In this document: positions 19,558 through 28,067 of the stretch, in pieces
How positions within the stretch are numbered: position 1 is the stretch's first letter
Layout: the number at the start of each line of letters is the position of its first letter
DNA from: JANQMX01 sp965247175
Lineage (GTDB): Bacteria > Pseudomonadota > Alphaproteobacteria > Kiloniellales > DSM-21159
Length of the DNA: 64,000 nucleotides
Direction: 5' to 3'
Assembly: GCA_965247175.1 (NCBI GenBank)
Contig: OZ252006.1
Location: forward strand, 62,001 to 126,000
Program-made: the position numbers and the translations under genes
Notes under the pieces: model-generated
The model's input: the letters and a program-made list of their open reading frames with translations, nothing else
What the model was told of the DNA's origin: nothing
The model's database searches: none

Positions 19558-20529
19558 ATGGAAAACAGCCCACAGGTGGAAAAGGGTGCCGATGAGGATA
19601 TCGCACCACGGCGCTTGGCGCGCGGCCGTGCAAAGGCGGCAGAGCCGGAGACGCTGGCAGGCTTTCTGCTGCGCCCGGACCCGGACGACCCGCGGCTGAC
19701 CCAGGCGGTCACGGGAGTGGACCAGGATGGTCAGCGCGTGGAGACCGCGGTCGTCGTCGAGCGGCCGCTGACCCTGTTCCTGAACGGTCAGGAGATCGTC
19801 ACCATGATGACGATTGGGGATCATCCGGAGTACTTGGCCGTCGGCTATCTGTTGAATCAGAACATGCTGCACGCCGATGACGAGATCGAAGGTGTGGACG
19901 TCGACGAGGACCTCGAGGTGGTCGTGGTCCGAACCAAGCGTGAAACGGACTACGAAGAGAAGCTCAAGAAGAAGATCCGGACCTCCGGCTGCGCTCAGGG
20001 AACCGTTTTCGGCGATCTGATGGAGAAGTTCGAGGAGGTGGCGCTGTCCGAGGAGGCGGTGCTCAAGACCTCTTGGCTCTATACCTTGACGCGCAAGATC
20101 AACACCGCGCCCAGCCTCTATCTCAATGCCGGCGCGATCCATGGCTGCGTGCTGTGCGAGGGCGACCGGCCGCTGATCTATATGGAGGACGTCGGCCGTC
20201 ACAACGCCGTCGACAAGATCGCGGGCTATCTCTTTCTCAACGGGCTCTCCGCCCACGACAAGATCTTCTACACGACCGGCCGGCTGACGTCGGAGATGGT
20301 GATCAAGACCGTCCAAATGGGCATTCCAATCTTGGTCTCGCGGTCCGGCTTCACCGCGTGGGGTGTCGATCTCGCGCGCCAAGCCAACCTCACCCTGATC
20401 GGCCGGGCCAAGGGGAAGCGTTTTCTGGCGTTGGCTGGAGAATCGCGTATCGTCTTCGATCAGGACCCCGGCAGCGTTGAGGACGAAGACCGCCGACATG
20501 GACGCAAGTCAGCCCAAAAGGACGATTGA
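19558..20529 (+). CDS. fdhD: Formate dehydrogenase accessory sulfurtransferase FdhD
   Basis: A 323-residue FdhD homologue. FdhD moves sulfur from a cysteine desulfurase to the bis-MGD cofactor before its insertion into formate dehydrogenase. Conserved blocks include ERPLTLFLNGQEI, the LNAGAIHGCVL segment, EDVGRHNAVDK and TTGRLTSEMV. The E. coli CxxC motif is not intact: here it reads Cys145-Ala-Gln-Gly, leaving one cysteine, which I believe is common in some lineages. It overlaps nothing and is followed after 12 bases by a dehydrogenase gene. No formate dehydrogenase is encoded in the window. Confidence 0.93.
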   Translation: MENSPQVEKGADEDIAPRRLARGRAKAAEPETLAGFLLRPDPDDPRLTQAVTGVDQDGQRVETAVVVERPLTLFLNGQEIVTMMTIGDHPEYLAVGYLLNQNMLHADDEIEGVDVDEDLEVVVVRTKRETDYEEKLKKKIRTSGCAQGTVFGDLMEKFEEVALSEEAVLKTSWLYTLTRKINTAPSLYLNAGAIHGCVLCEGDRPLIYMEDVGRHNAVDKIAGYLFLNGLSAHDKIFYTTGRLTSEMVIKTVQMGIPILVSRSGFTAWGVDLARQANLTLIGRAKGKRFLALAGESRIVFDQDPGSVEDEDRRHGRKSAQKDD

Positions 20530-20541
20530 GGCCCTGTCGCG

Positions 20542-21462
20542 ATGAACCCTGCTATCGCGACTGTCGCCGTGCTGGGCACGGGCATCATGGGGCGCCCGAT
20601 GGCAGCCAACCTGCTGAAGGCCGGCTTCGCCGTGCGGGCCTGGAATCGCTCGCGGTCGAAGGCCGAACCCTTAGTCGCCGAAGGCGCCGTGGTCTGCGAC
20701 ACGCCGGCTGAAGCTGTAGAGGGTGCCGATGCGGTCATCACGATGGTCACCAATGGCGCCGCCGTGACCGACCTTCTGTTCGGGCAGGCCGCCGCCGATG
20801 CTGCGGCACCCGGAACGATCTTCATCGACATGTCGTCCATCCAGCCTTCGCTGGCGAAGGACCACGCGGCGCGGCTCACCTCCCAGGGGTTCGGCCCTCT
20901 CGACGCGCCGGTCTCCGGTGGGGAACCGGGGGCGATTGCCGGAACGCTGGCCATCATGGTTGGTGGCGAAGCCGCCGACTTCGCGCGTGCCGAACCGCTT
21001 TTCGCTGCCATGGGCAAGGCGACCTATGTGGGGCCCTCCGGCAGCGGTCAGCTCACCAAGCTTGCCAACCAGGCCATCGTCGCCATTACCATCCAGGCTG
21101 TCTCCGAGGGCTTGCTCTTGGCTGCAGCAGGCGGCGCCGACCCGGCGGCGGCGCGCGAAGCCATCGGCGGCGGCTTTTGCCAGAGCCGTATTCTGGAGTT
21201 GCACGGCCAGCGCATGATCGACCGCAATTTCAATCCTGGCGCACGCTGTGCGATTCATCTCAAAGACATGAACAACGTTCTTGAGGTGGCAGGCGAGCTA
21301 AACCTGAACCTGCCGCTGACCCGTCAGGTGCGGGATGCCTTTGCTGCCATCGTTGACGAGATGAACGGTGCAGACTTCGATCATTCGGCTTTGCTGCTGC
21401 GCCTCGAAGCAATGAACCCACCAGCGCGGGTCGGCAGCACGCCCGATCGCTTGCCCACCTAG
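20542..21462 (+). CDS. NAD(P)-dependent oxidoreductase, 3-hydroxyisobutyrate dehydrogenase / tartronate semialdehyde reductase family
   Basis: A 306-residue beta-hydroxyacid dehydrogenase. The Rossmann motif GTGIMG is at residues 12-17, the substrate loop DAPVSGG at 121-127 and the catalytic Lys173 in GQLTKLANQ. These enzymes interconvert short hydroxyacids and semialdehydes; the best subfamily guess is 2-hydroxy-3-oxopropionate reductase, but the substrate is not certain. It lies between fdhD and the permease genes on the same strand with short gaps. Confidence 0.88.
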   Translation: MNPAIATVAVLGTGIMGRPMAANLLKAGFAVRAWNRSRSKAEPLVAEGAVVCDTPAEAVEGADAVITMVTNGAAVTDLLFGQAAADAAAPGTIFIDMSSIQPSLAKDHAARLTSQGFGPLDAPVSGGEPGAIAGTLAIMVGGEAADFARAEPLFAAMGKATYVGPSGSGQLTKLANQAIVAITIQAVSEGLLLAAAGGADPAAAREAIGGGFCQSRILELHGQRMIDRNFNPGARCAIHLKDMNNVLEVAGELNLNLPLTRQVRDAFAAIVDEMNGADFDHSALLLRLEAMNPPARVGSTPDRLPT

Positions 21463-21480
21463 GCCCCGCAGGGCGCCCCC

Positions 21481-22425
21481 GTGCTCGCCTACTTGCTGCG
21501 ACGCCTCGCCGAATCCCTTGTTGTCCTGCTTGTCATGTCGGCGGTCATCTATGGCCTGATCGGGCTGATGCCTGGTGACCCCATAGACATAATGATCTCC
21601 GGCGACCCCAACCTGACGACGGAGGACGCCCAGCGCCTCAAGGCGCTCTACGGCCTCGATCGGCCCATTTATGAGCGCTACCTGATCTGGCTGGGCAACG
21701 CGGTCCAGGGCGATTTCGGCTTTTCGCGCATCTTCGGTCAGCCGGTGCTGGACGTGCTCGTCCCGCGCCTCGGCAACACTTTACTGCTGATGGGCCTCGC
21801 CTTCTTGCTGGCTTTCACGCTGGCACTGCCGGCGGGCGTGTTGGCTGCGCGCAAGCCGGGTGGTTGGCTCGACGGCGCGGTCAATCTGATCGCCTTCGCC
21901 GGCATCTCGCTGCCGCCCTTCTGGCTGGCCATTTTGTTGATCATACTATTCTCCGTGACCTTGGGCTGGCTGCCGGCTGGCGGTATGGGTGATGGCAGCA
22001 TCGGCAGCAGCGCACAGCACCTGATTCTACCGGCCCTGACTCTGACCTTGGCCAGCGTCGGCGGCCACCTGCGTTATCTCCGGGCCGCCATGATCGAGGC
22101 CCTGCGCCAGGACTATATCCGCACTGCGCGGGCGAAGGGGCTCGACGAGGTTGGGGTGGTCATGCGCCATGCCCTGCGCAACGCCATGATCCCCGTAGTT
22201 ACCATTCTTGCGCTGGACTTCGGAACACTGTTTGGCGGCGCGTTGATCACAGAGACCATGTTCGGCTGGCTCGGCATGGGCAAGACGATCTACGACGCGG
22301 TGATGGGCAAGGACTACAACTTGGCCCTGGTCGGCCTGCTGTTGGCCACGGTGACGGTGCTTCTGGCGAACCTCCTTGCCGATCTCGCCTACGCTTGGCT
22401 CGACCCGCGGGTGAGCTATCGATGA
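21481..22425 (+). CDS. ABC transporter permease, DppB type
   Basis: A 314-residue inner-membrane protein with about six transmembrane segments and the DppB/OppB opening (LLRRLAESLVVLLVMSAVIYGLIGLMPGDP). The EAA loop that contacts the ATPase is visible in the segment YIRTARAKGLDEVGVVMRHALRN, here marked by RTARAKG and RHALRN. The start is GTG. It forms the importer channel with the next gene, whose ATG overlaps this stop (ATGA). Confidence 0.93.
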   Translation: MLAYLLRRLAESLVVLLVMSAVIYGLIGLMPGDPIDIMISGDPNLTTEDAQRLKALYGLDRPIYERYLIWLGNAVQGDFGFSRIFGQPVLDVLVPRLGNTLLLMGLAFLLAFTLALPAGVLAARKPGGWLDGAVNLIAFAGISLPPFWLAILLIILFSVTLGWLPAGGMGDGSIGSSAQHLILPALTLTLASVGGHLRYLRAAMIEALRQDYIRTARAKGLDEVGVVMRHALRNAMIPVVTILALDFGTLFGGALITETMFGWLGMGKTIYDAVMGKDYNLALVGLLLATVTVLLANLLADLAYAWLDPRVSYR

Positions 22426-23381
22426 CGCAAGAGACCAGCGGTCACCTTGCCGCGGAGGCCACGGGCGCACTCGCTCCGGCGCATTCCCCGCGCCGCGTTC
22501 TGCTTCAGCGCTTTATGCGGCATCGACTGGCTGTGGTCTCGCTCTTCGTGCTCCTGGTTCTGGCAGTGGCCGCCCTGGTGGCACCTTGGATTGAAGCGGC
22601 TCTCGGCGTCGATGCCGAGGCGGTGAACCTCTTCAACCGCATGCAGCCGCCCTCCGCCGAGCATCCGCTGGGCACCGATGAGCTGGGCCGCGATCTTCTG
22701 GTGCGCCTGCTCTACGGCGGGCGCGTTTCACTGGCTGTCGGCTTGGCAGCCGCGCTCTGTGCCGCCGTTATCGGCACGACCTTAGGCCTGATCGCCGGCA
22801 CCCTGGGTGGGCGCTTCGACAGCATCCTGATGCGGCTGGCGGACTCGGTCATTGCGCTGCCGCTGCTGCCGCTCCTGATCGTGCTAGCCGCCGTAGACCT
22901 CAACAAGCTCGGCCTGCCGGCGGACTGGCTCCAAGGAGAAAGCGTCAGCATCTACCGCATCGTTTTCCTGATCGCGCTGGTCGGTTGGACGACAACGGCC
23001 AGGCTGGTGCGGGGTGCCACGCTCAGCTTGCGAGAGCGCGAATACGTCCGCGCGGCGACCGCGCTCGGTGCCGGCAAGGGCCGGCTGATGTGGCGCCATA
23101 TCCTGCCCAATGCCATTTCACCGGTGATCGTCGCCACGACCCTGTCGGTCGGCAACGTCATCCTACTGGAGTCCGTGCTCTCCTTCCTGGGTCTCGGCAT
23201 TCAGCCGCCGACACCGTCCTGGGGCAACATGCTGACTGGCGCGCAGGAGACGATTTGGTCCCAGCCCATGTTAGCGGTCTGGCCGGGACTGCTGATTTTC
23301 GTCACCGTGATCGCGATCAATTTCCTTGGGGATGGCTTGCAGGACGCGCTCGACCCGCGCAGCGTCAACCGGCGCGGCTGA
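22422..23381 (+). CDS. ABC transporter permease, DppC type
   Basis: A 319-residue permease with about six transmembrane segments. The HPLGTDELGRDLLVRLLYGGR block after the first segment and the EAA loop (YVRAATALGAGKGRLMWRHILPN) are typical of DppC/OppC. The ATG overlapping the upstream stop was chosen; a start 9 codons earlier would lie inside the partner gene. Partner of the DppB-type subunit. No ATP-binding subunit follows: the next gene is on the other strand. Confidence 0.93.
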   Translation: MTQETSGHLAAEATGALAPAHSPRRVLLQRFMRHRLAVVSLFVLLVLAVAALVAPWIEAALGVDAEAVNLFNRMQPPSAEHPLGTDELGRDLLVRLLYGGRVSLAVGLAAALCAAVIGTTLGLIAGTLGGRFDSILMRLADSVIALPLLPLLIVLAAVDLNKLGLPADWLQGESVSIYRIVFLIALVGWTTTARLVRGATLSLREREYVRAATALGAGKGRLMWRHILPNAISPVIVATTLSVGNVILLESVLSFLGLGIQPPTPSWGNMLTGAQETIWSQPMLAVWPGLLIFVTVIAINFLGDGLQDALDPRSVNRRG

Positions 23382-23397
23382 CTCGCGGCGCCGGGAG

Positions 23398-24120
23398 CTA
23401 CCTCAGGCCGCGGGCGTGTTGGGCCATGACCCGCCAGTGCGCGGCATTCTCGGGTTCCGGCGGTGTGCCGAACAGCCCGTCTTCCAACATGATCGCCAGC
23501 ACCTCCATGGCCAGCACGTGGCCGGTATCCGCGGCGCGGGTGTACCAGTCACGGGCACGCATCACGTCGCGGTCCGTGCCGCGCGCGATAGCGAAATTGC
23601 GGGCCAGATCGAACATCGCTTCGGGCTGGCCTTTGAGCGCCAGGCTCATATGAAAATCGAAGAGCTCTTCGTCGCGTCCAGTGAGCTCGAAGAGCAGCTC
23701 GCTCAACTCGTAGGAGGGGCGGTGATCCGGCTTCAGCGCGAGCGCTCGGCGCAGGCTTTCCTCAGCCCGGGCGAAGCGGCGCTGGCCGGCATGAATGGCG
23801 GCGAGATCGTAGTAGGCCTTGGCGTCGTAGGGATGGCGTTCCGCAACAGCCTCGAGCTCGGCAATGGCACGTTCCACGTGGAAGGTGGCTTGGTAGGCCC
23901 AAGCGAGCCGCCGGCGGAGGGTAACGTCTTCTGGCGACGCGGCGACCGCCCGTTCGCAAGGCGCGAGTGCCTGCTCACCTTGCGTCTGGCGGCAGAGCAT
24001 TTCGTCACGGCTGTTGGCGGCTAATGTCGCGGCGCTTTCGCTCGAGCCGGCGGGGCCTTGGCTCCACAAAACAGCGCCCGAAATCAGCGCCATTGCCGCC
24101 AGGGCCAGTTGCCGTGTCAT
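23398..24120 (-). CDS. TPR/Sel1-repeat exported protein
   Basis: A 240-residue protein with an N-terminal hydrophobic segment (residues 4-20) that acts as signal peptide or anchor. TPR-like helices (about 70-150: AWAYQATFHVERAIAELEAV, AIHAGQRRFARAEESLRRAL) are followed by a Sel1-like repeat (AMFDLARNFAIARGTD, ARDWYTRAADTGH). Such proteins scaffold protein complexes in the envelope; the partner is unknown. Its start overlaps the stop of the upstream acetyltransferase-like gene by 4 bases (ATGA). Confidence 0.8.
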   Translation of the reverse strand: MTRQLALAAMALISGAVLWSQGPAGSSESAATLAANSRDEMLCRQTQGEQALAPCERAVAASPEDVTLRRRLAWAYQATFHVERAIAELEAVAERHPYDAKAYYDLAAIHAGQRRFARAEESLRRALALKPDHRPSYELSELLFELTGRDEELFDFHMSLALKGQPEAMFDLARNFAIARGTDRDVMRARDWYTRAADTGHVLAMEVLAIMLEDGLFGTPPEPENAAHWRVMAQHARGLR

Positions 24121-25298
24121 CCCTCTCCCTCCTGCCTGAAGGGGCTGTGGTCCGCCAGCATCGCCATTTGTCTTGCAACCCCAAGTCGCTCTTGCGCCAG
24201 GAATTGCTCGACTGCCTCGGAGAAGCGCGGGTCACGGATAAGATGCGCGCTATAGGTTGCGCTTGGCAAGTAGCCGCGTTGGATCTTGTGCTCGCCCTGT
24301 GCCCCTGCCTCGACCCGCGACAGCCCGTTGGCAATCGCGAAATCGATGGCTTGGTAGTAGCAAGCTTCGAAGTGGAGAAACCGGAAGCGTGCGGCGCAAC
24401 CCCAGTTGCGGCCATAGAGCGCGTCGCCGCCAATGATGTTGAAGGCACCGGCCACCGGCTTGCCGTCGTACTCCGCCAGAATCAGCAAGACCTTGTCGGC
24501 CATGCTCTCGCCGAGCGCGAGAAAGAAATCTCGCTTCAGGTAGTCGTGCGCCCACTTGCGATCGACCGTGTCGAGATAGAAGCGATGGAAGGCCAGCCAG
24601 TGCTGCTCCTTTATCTCGTCGCCGGTGAGCTGACGCACGGTAAGGCCATCCTCAGCAAGAGCCTTTTGTCGTTCCTTGCGAATGGCCTTGCGCTTGCGTG
24701 ACGTGAGTTCGCCAAGGAAGTCGTCGAAGCAGTCGTAGCCTCTGTTCGCCCAGTGATACTGAATGCCCTGACGTCTCAGAAGCCCGGCATCGCCGAAAGC
24801 CTGCCACTCGCGCTTGTCGGGGAATGTGATGTGGACGGAGGAGGCCGGGTGACGTTCGAAGACCTGCAACAGGCCACTGATCAGCGCCCCGGCAGTCGCA
24901 GACCAGTCGCCCTCATCCGCGATCAGGAGGCGTGGTCCGGTCACCGGGGTAAAGGGCACGCTGGATTGTAGTTTCGGGTAGTAGCGACCGCCGGCCCGCT
25001 CGTAGGCTTCGGCCCAGCCCCAGTCGAAGACATACTCGCCGTAGGAGTGAGATTTGAGATAGAGGGGGAGGGCGCCAATCACGCGACCGGCGCCGTCTTC
25101 CAAGGTCAGATGCTGCGGCAGCCAACCGCTATCCGCGCAGGCTGAGCCGCTATCTTCGAGTGCCTTGAGGAAAGCGTGGCTCACGGTGGGATTGGCGTCT
25201 GGCCGCGACTGTCCCGCACAGCGATCCCACGCCGTGGCATCGACGTCGGCGATCTGGCTGTGGGCGCGAACGATCAGGCTCTCGCCGCCGTCGGGCAT
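24117..25298 (-). CDS. GNAT/FemAB-like acyltransferase (DUF482 type)
   Basis: A 393-residue cytoplasmic protein of the peptidogalycan/FemAB-like N-acyltransferase group. Typical blocks are the N-terminal HAFLKALEDSGS, YVFDWGWAEAYERAGGRYYPKLQ and the C-terminal GRNWGCAARFRFLHFEACYYQAIDFAI. The start was set at MPDGGESLIV, since upstream residues are unlike the family. It is coupled to the TPR gene. The acceptor substrate is unknown. Confidence 0.82.
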   Translation of the reverse strand: MPDGGESLIVRAHSQIADVDATAWDRCAGQSRPDANPTVSHAFLKALEDSGSACADSGWLPQHLTLEDGAGRVIGALPLYLKSHSYGEYVFDWGWAEAYERAGGRYYPKLQSSVPFTPVTGPRLLIADEGDWSATAGALISGLLQVFERHPASSVHITFPDKREWQAFGDAGLLRRQGIQYHWANRGYDCFDDFLGELTSRKRKAIRKERQKALAEDGLTVRQLTGDEIKEQHWLAFHRFYLDTVDRKWAHDYLKRDFFLALGESMADKVLLILAEYDGKPVAGAFNIIGGDALYGRNWGCAARFRFLHFEACYYQAIDFAIANGLSRVEAGAQGEHKIQRGYLPSATYSAHLIRDPRFSEAVEQFLAQERLGVARQMAMLADHSPFRQEGEG

Positions 25299-25489
25299 CG
25301 TCTTCCCTTGCTTTGCCAAGCGCCGCGCGGCGCCGCTGTCCCTATAGGCTATTGCTGCGCGGCACTTGGGCAAGAGCACGGCGGAGTGAAAGGGGGCGAC
25401 GGATCAGCGCTGGGTCGGATGGAGGTTCGCCTGCACGCGGGCCTTGCCGTTATGGGGTGCGGTGCCTAAGCTTTGCCACAATTAAAATA

Positions 25490-25500
25490 AGAATGATTCT
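25490..25500. promoter_or_regulatory. AT-rich palindrome upstream of a small membrane-peptide gene
   Basis: AGAATGATTCT, a palindrome with 5-base arms inside an AT-rich patch, overlaps the likely -10 region (TTGCCA at 25473-25478 could be the -35). It faintly recalls iron-regulator boxes of alphaproteobacteria. Confidence 0.35.
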
Positions 25501-25516
25501 ATAAAGGGAGGACACG

Positions 25517-25627
25517 ATGATCGACGGACTGCGCCATCGCATCTATGCGCTTTTGTTGGCTGCGGTTCTTTCCGTCTGCATCGCTCTGCTCACCTCAACC
25601 CTCGGACAGGCCGTCAGTCTTGCTTGA
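25517..25627 (+). CDS. Small membrane peptide (36 residues)
   Basis: ATG preceded at a good distance by GGGAGG. The peptide begins MIDGLRHRIYALLLAA and has one hydrophobic helix over residues 10-28, with a basic N-terminal turn. It stands alone between two minus-strand genes with its own AT-rich upstream region. The combination of a ribosome site, one hydrophobic span and a promoter-like region makes translation plausible. No family recognised. Confidence 0.5.
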   Translation: MIDGLRHRIYALLLAAVLSVCIALLTSTLGQAVSLA

Positions 25628-25701
25628 GGGATGATCGTCGCGGCAGTCCTGTGACGATCTCGGGAGGAGCAAACGGCGAGTGGGCGACCGCGCTCGCAGC
25701 G

Positions 25702-26562
25702 CTACTCTGCAGCCTCGGCTGTTCCGCCAAGGCGGGCGTGAAGCGCGGCGACACGGGCGTCAAGCCGTTTGGCCGGGTCAGCCATGCTCTGCCCATCGAT
25801 CCAGAAGTGAGTCGCTACCATGCGGTTGCCTGAGACGACCCCATGCGGGACCGTACGGGTGTCCACGAGCCAGAGGTCGCCTTGTTCGAAGCTGACCTCA
25901 TGGCAAGGAACATCAGTGTTCTCGCGGAAGTAGTAGCTGACCGTGTAACAGAACTGATTGGCCGGCGTATCGACGAAGCGGCCCCAATCCTGCTCTCGAT
26001 AGTTGCGTCGCATAATCTCGTCGAGCCGATGGGAGACGCGCCAGACCCTCGGCTGCCGATCGAGATTGATAAAGAAGCGCACGTATTGGCGATCTTCATC
26101 GGATCCGAAGGCGTCGAGATGCAGCGGATGGACGAAGTAGCCCGTTGAAAGAAACCGCCAGGAGTACTGCTCGCGCTCGACGCGATAGCCCGGAAAGATG
26201 ACGTTGAGCAGACGAAGCAGCTCCCGATTTACGCGTACGACCTCCGCACGTACCTTCAGATACTTCCTGACGTCCAGCCCAAAGGTCCCGAACATCGCAC
26301 CGCGATCTCTGGCCTTCCACAGCTTGGGGAAGAGCAAGCGTTTGTAGCTAAGCTCGCGGTAACGCTCTGTGTTCGGGACTTCAAAGCTTCCGAGCAAGTC
26401 GAAATCGATTGTGATCGGATGGTTCTTGAGGACGATCAACTGACCGTCTTCAAACAGCGAGACGATGCGTTCACGCATCGTCTCAAAGTCTGTTTGACCA
26501 GCGACCCAGTCGATTTCGTGGATGTAGTTCTCGACTTCCGGATTGATCGTTACTACGGCCAT
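25702..26562 (-). CDS. Putative Fe(II)/2-oxoglutarate-type oxygenase
   Basis: A 286-residue protein starting at MAVVTINPEV. It has the signs of a cupin-fold dioxygenase: His148-x-Asp150 (HLD), a distal His240 (VPHG) and Arg247 that could hold 2-oxoglutarate, with beta-rich sequence between (YVRFFINLD, FEQGDLWLVDTR). Aromatic and basic residues are abundant and no signal peptide is seen. It is monocistronic. The fold call rests on motif spacing only; a specific substrate cannot be given. Confidence 0.6.
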   Translation of the reverse strand: MAVVTINPEVENYIHEIDWVAGQTDFETMRERIVSLFEDGQLIVLKNHPITIDFDLLGSFEVPNTERYRELSYKRLLFPKLWKARDRGAMFGTFGLDVRKYLKVRAEVVRVNRELLRLLNVIFPGYRVEREQYSWRFLSTGYFVHPLHLDAFGSDEDRQYVRFFINLDRQPRVWRVSHRLDEIMRRNYREQDWGRFVDTPANQFCYTVSYYFRENTDVPCHEVSFEQGDLWLVDTRTVPHGVVSGNRMVATHFWIDGQSMADPAKRLDARVAALHARLGGTAEAAE

Positions 26563-26656
26563 ACCGGGCCTTCCTCGCCGGAAAGTAGCGTATAGCCATA
26601 GATGACATATCCTCGGATAGGCGTCACCTCCTTTCTCGTTTTGGTCGCTTCCGGTT

Positions 26657-27364
26657 TCAGGCGGCCAGCGGCAGGTCGAATAGCAGCAGCTCCGAGTCTT
26701 CGGCGCCCTCGATGGTGACCTCCGGCGTTTCGGCCAAGGCGGCGCCATCGCCAGCGGCGAGCTTTTCACCATTGACCGCTATTCCGCCTCGCACGAGCTG
26801 GAGCCAGGCGCCGCGGCCGGCTTGCAGCGGGTGCACCAACGTTTCACCGCCATCGAGAAGACTGCTGAAGAGCGCCACGTCCTGGTGGACGGTCAGCGCG
26901 CCCTCGCGACCGTCGCGCGCGGCCACGAGGCGCAGACGATTGCGGCGCTCCTCTTCCGGAAAGGCCTTTTGCTCGTAGCTTGGTGCAAGTCCATCTCGCT
27001 CGGGCTCGACCCAGATCTGCAGGAAGTGCACCGGCTCCTCCTGAGAGGGATTGTATTCGCTGTGACGAATGCCTTTACCAGCCGTCATGCGCTGCACCTC
27101 GCCGGGTCGGATGATCGAGCCGGTGCCGATCGAATCGCGATGCTCAAGAGCACCGTCGAGGACATAGGACAAGATCTCCATGTCCTTGTGACCATGCGTG
27201 GGAAAGCCGGCGCCCGGGGCGACGCGATCTTCGTTGATGACGCGAAGCGGGCCGAAACCCATGTGGGCTGGGTCATAGTAATGACCGAAGGAGAAGCTGT
27301 GGCGGGAGTCCAGCCATCCGAGCTGAACCTGGCCCCGCGCCTTGGCAGGTCTGATGCGGATCAT
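26657..27364 (-). CDS. Pirin family protein
   Basis: A 235-residue bicupin of the pirin family. The metal-binding motif in the N-terminal cupin (FPTHGHKDMEILSYVLDG with His, His, Glu) and GIRHSEYN are intact. Bacterial pirins include quercetin 2,3-dioxygenases and regulators of metabolic enzymes. The ribosome site GGAGGAA supports the chosen ATG. A dyad TGTTTC/GAAACA lies about 90 bp upstream (27451-27469). Single gene, divergent from a small membrane protein gene. Confidence 0.93.
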   Translation of the reverse strand: MIRIRPAKARGQVQLGWLDSRHSFSFGHYYDPAHMGFGPLRVINEDRVAPGAGFPTHGHKDMEILSYVLDGALEHRDSIGTGSIIRPGEVQRMTAGKGIRHSEYNPSQEEPVHFLQIWVEPERDGLAPSYEQKAFPEEERRNRLRLVAARDGREGALTVHQDVALFSSLLDGGETLVHPLQAGRGAWLQLVRGGIAVNGEKLAAGDGAALAETPEVTIEGAEDSELLLFDLPLAA

Positions 27365-27608
27365 CTTCGTTCCTCCATTGCATGTTGGCTGCTTCCTTGA
27401 GCAAATGGAGCTCACGATTAAGAACATAAAGCGGCCGAAAAGCACCATTCTGTTTCTCTAGGGGAAACAATCTGAGAGCCGTAACTCCGCGCGCGATTCA
27501 CCTATTCATTCAGGGGTTTTTTAAGCGCGCTGCCGCCACACTGCTACGTTGTTCGCTTCCTCGCCAATACGGCGATAGTGGGCAGTTGAGAATCGGAGGC
27601 CTGTGGAC

Positions 27609-27872
27609 ATGGACGGGCATTCGCACGGCATCGGCAGGCGGCGTTCGCGACGGGGCCGTTGGCAGCGGCGCCTAAGCCGGGTGATGAGTTACCTCTTGGC
27701 GTGCCTCATCGGGACAATCGGTGTGTCGATAGCGATGATTGGGGTCAACGCCGGCGGGCGAAGCGACGATCCTGCCGAGGTTTGGGCCGGCTTGATCATC
27801 GGCGCGATTTTCCTCATCTCGGCGATCGTGTGGCTGATTTGCCTGGCGGCAAGCTACAGTCGACGATATTGA
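27609..27872 (+). CDS. Small hypothetical membrane protein
   Basis: An 87-residue protein with an Arg-rich N-terminus (GIGRRRSRRGRWQRRLSR) and two transmembrane helices (about 28-48 and 60-82). GGAGG lies 9 bases before the ATG; a GTG two codons earlier is too close to that site. No family recognised. Confidence 0.6.
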   Translation: MDGHSHGIGRRRSRRGRWQRRLSRVMSYLLACLIGTIGVSIAMIGVNAGGRSDDPAEVWAGLIIGAIFLISAIVWLICLAASYSRRY

Positions 27873-27947
27873 ACCGATAACCCCGCGAGCCCTCTGGCGC
27901 CGTTTGTACCGACAGATGAAGGTCAAATACTTCAAGATTTTATCTAA

Positions 27948-27961
27948 AATTGTCGACAATT
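27948..27961. repeat. Perfect 14-bp palindrome in an AT-rich intergenic region
   Basis: AATTGTCGACAATT, flanked by A and T runs, lies in the most AT-rich 100 bases of the window, about 110 bp before the SprA-like gene. Possible operator. Confidence 0.45.
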
Positions 27962-28025
27962 ATTTTGATCAACGACACGTGATTGACCTGGCTTTCGGAA
28001 GTAAAACTCCCATTTACCACTCCAG

Positions 28026-28050
28026 TGTTAAGCACGTTACCAGCTTAACA
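28026..28050. promoter_or_regulatory. Inverted repeat upstream of the SprA-like gene
   Basis: Eight-base arms TGTTAAGC and GCTTAACA with a 9-base spacer, ending 17 bases before the proposed start codon. It could be an operator or an mRNA leader hairpin. Confidence 0.45.
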
Positions 28051-28067
28051 TGGCGAACTTAGGGTAA

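Noticed and set aside
18997..20499. Minus-strand open frame of 500 codons opposite fdhD
   Set aside because: fdhD has the conserved family blocks; the opposite frame is a shadow joining the end of the binding-protein gene.
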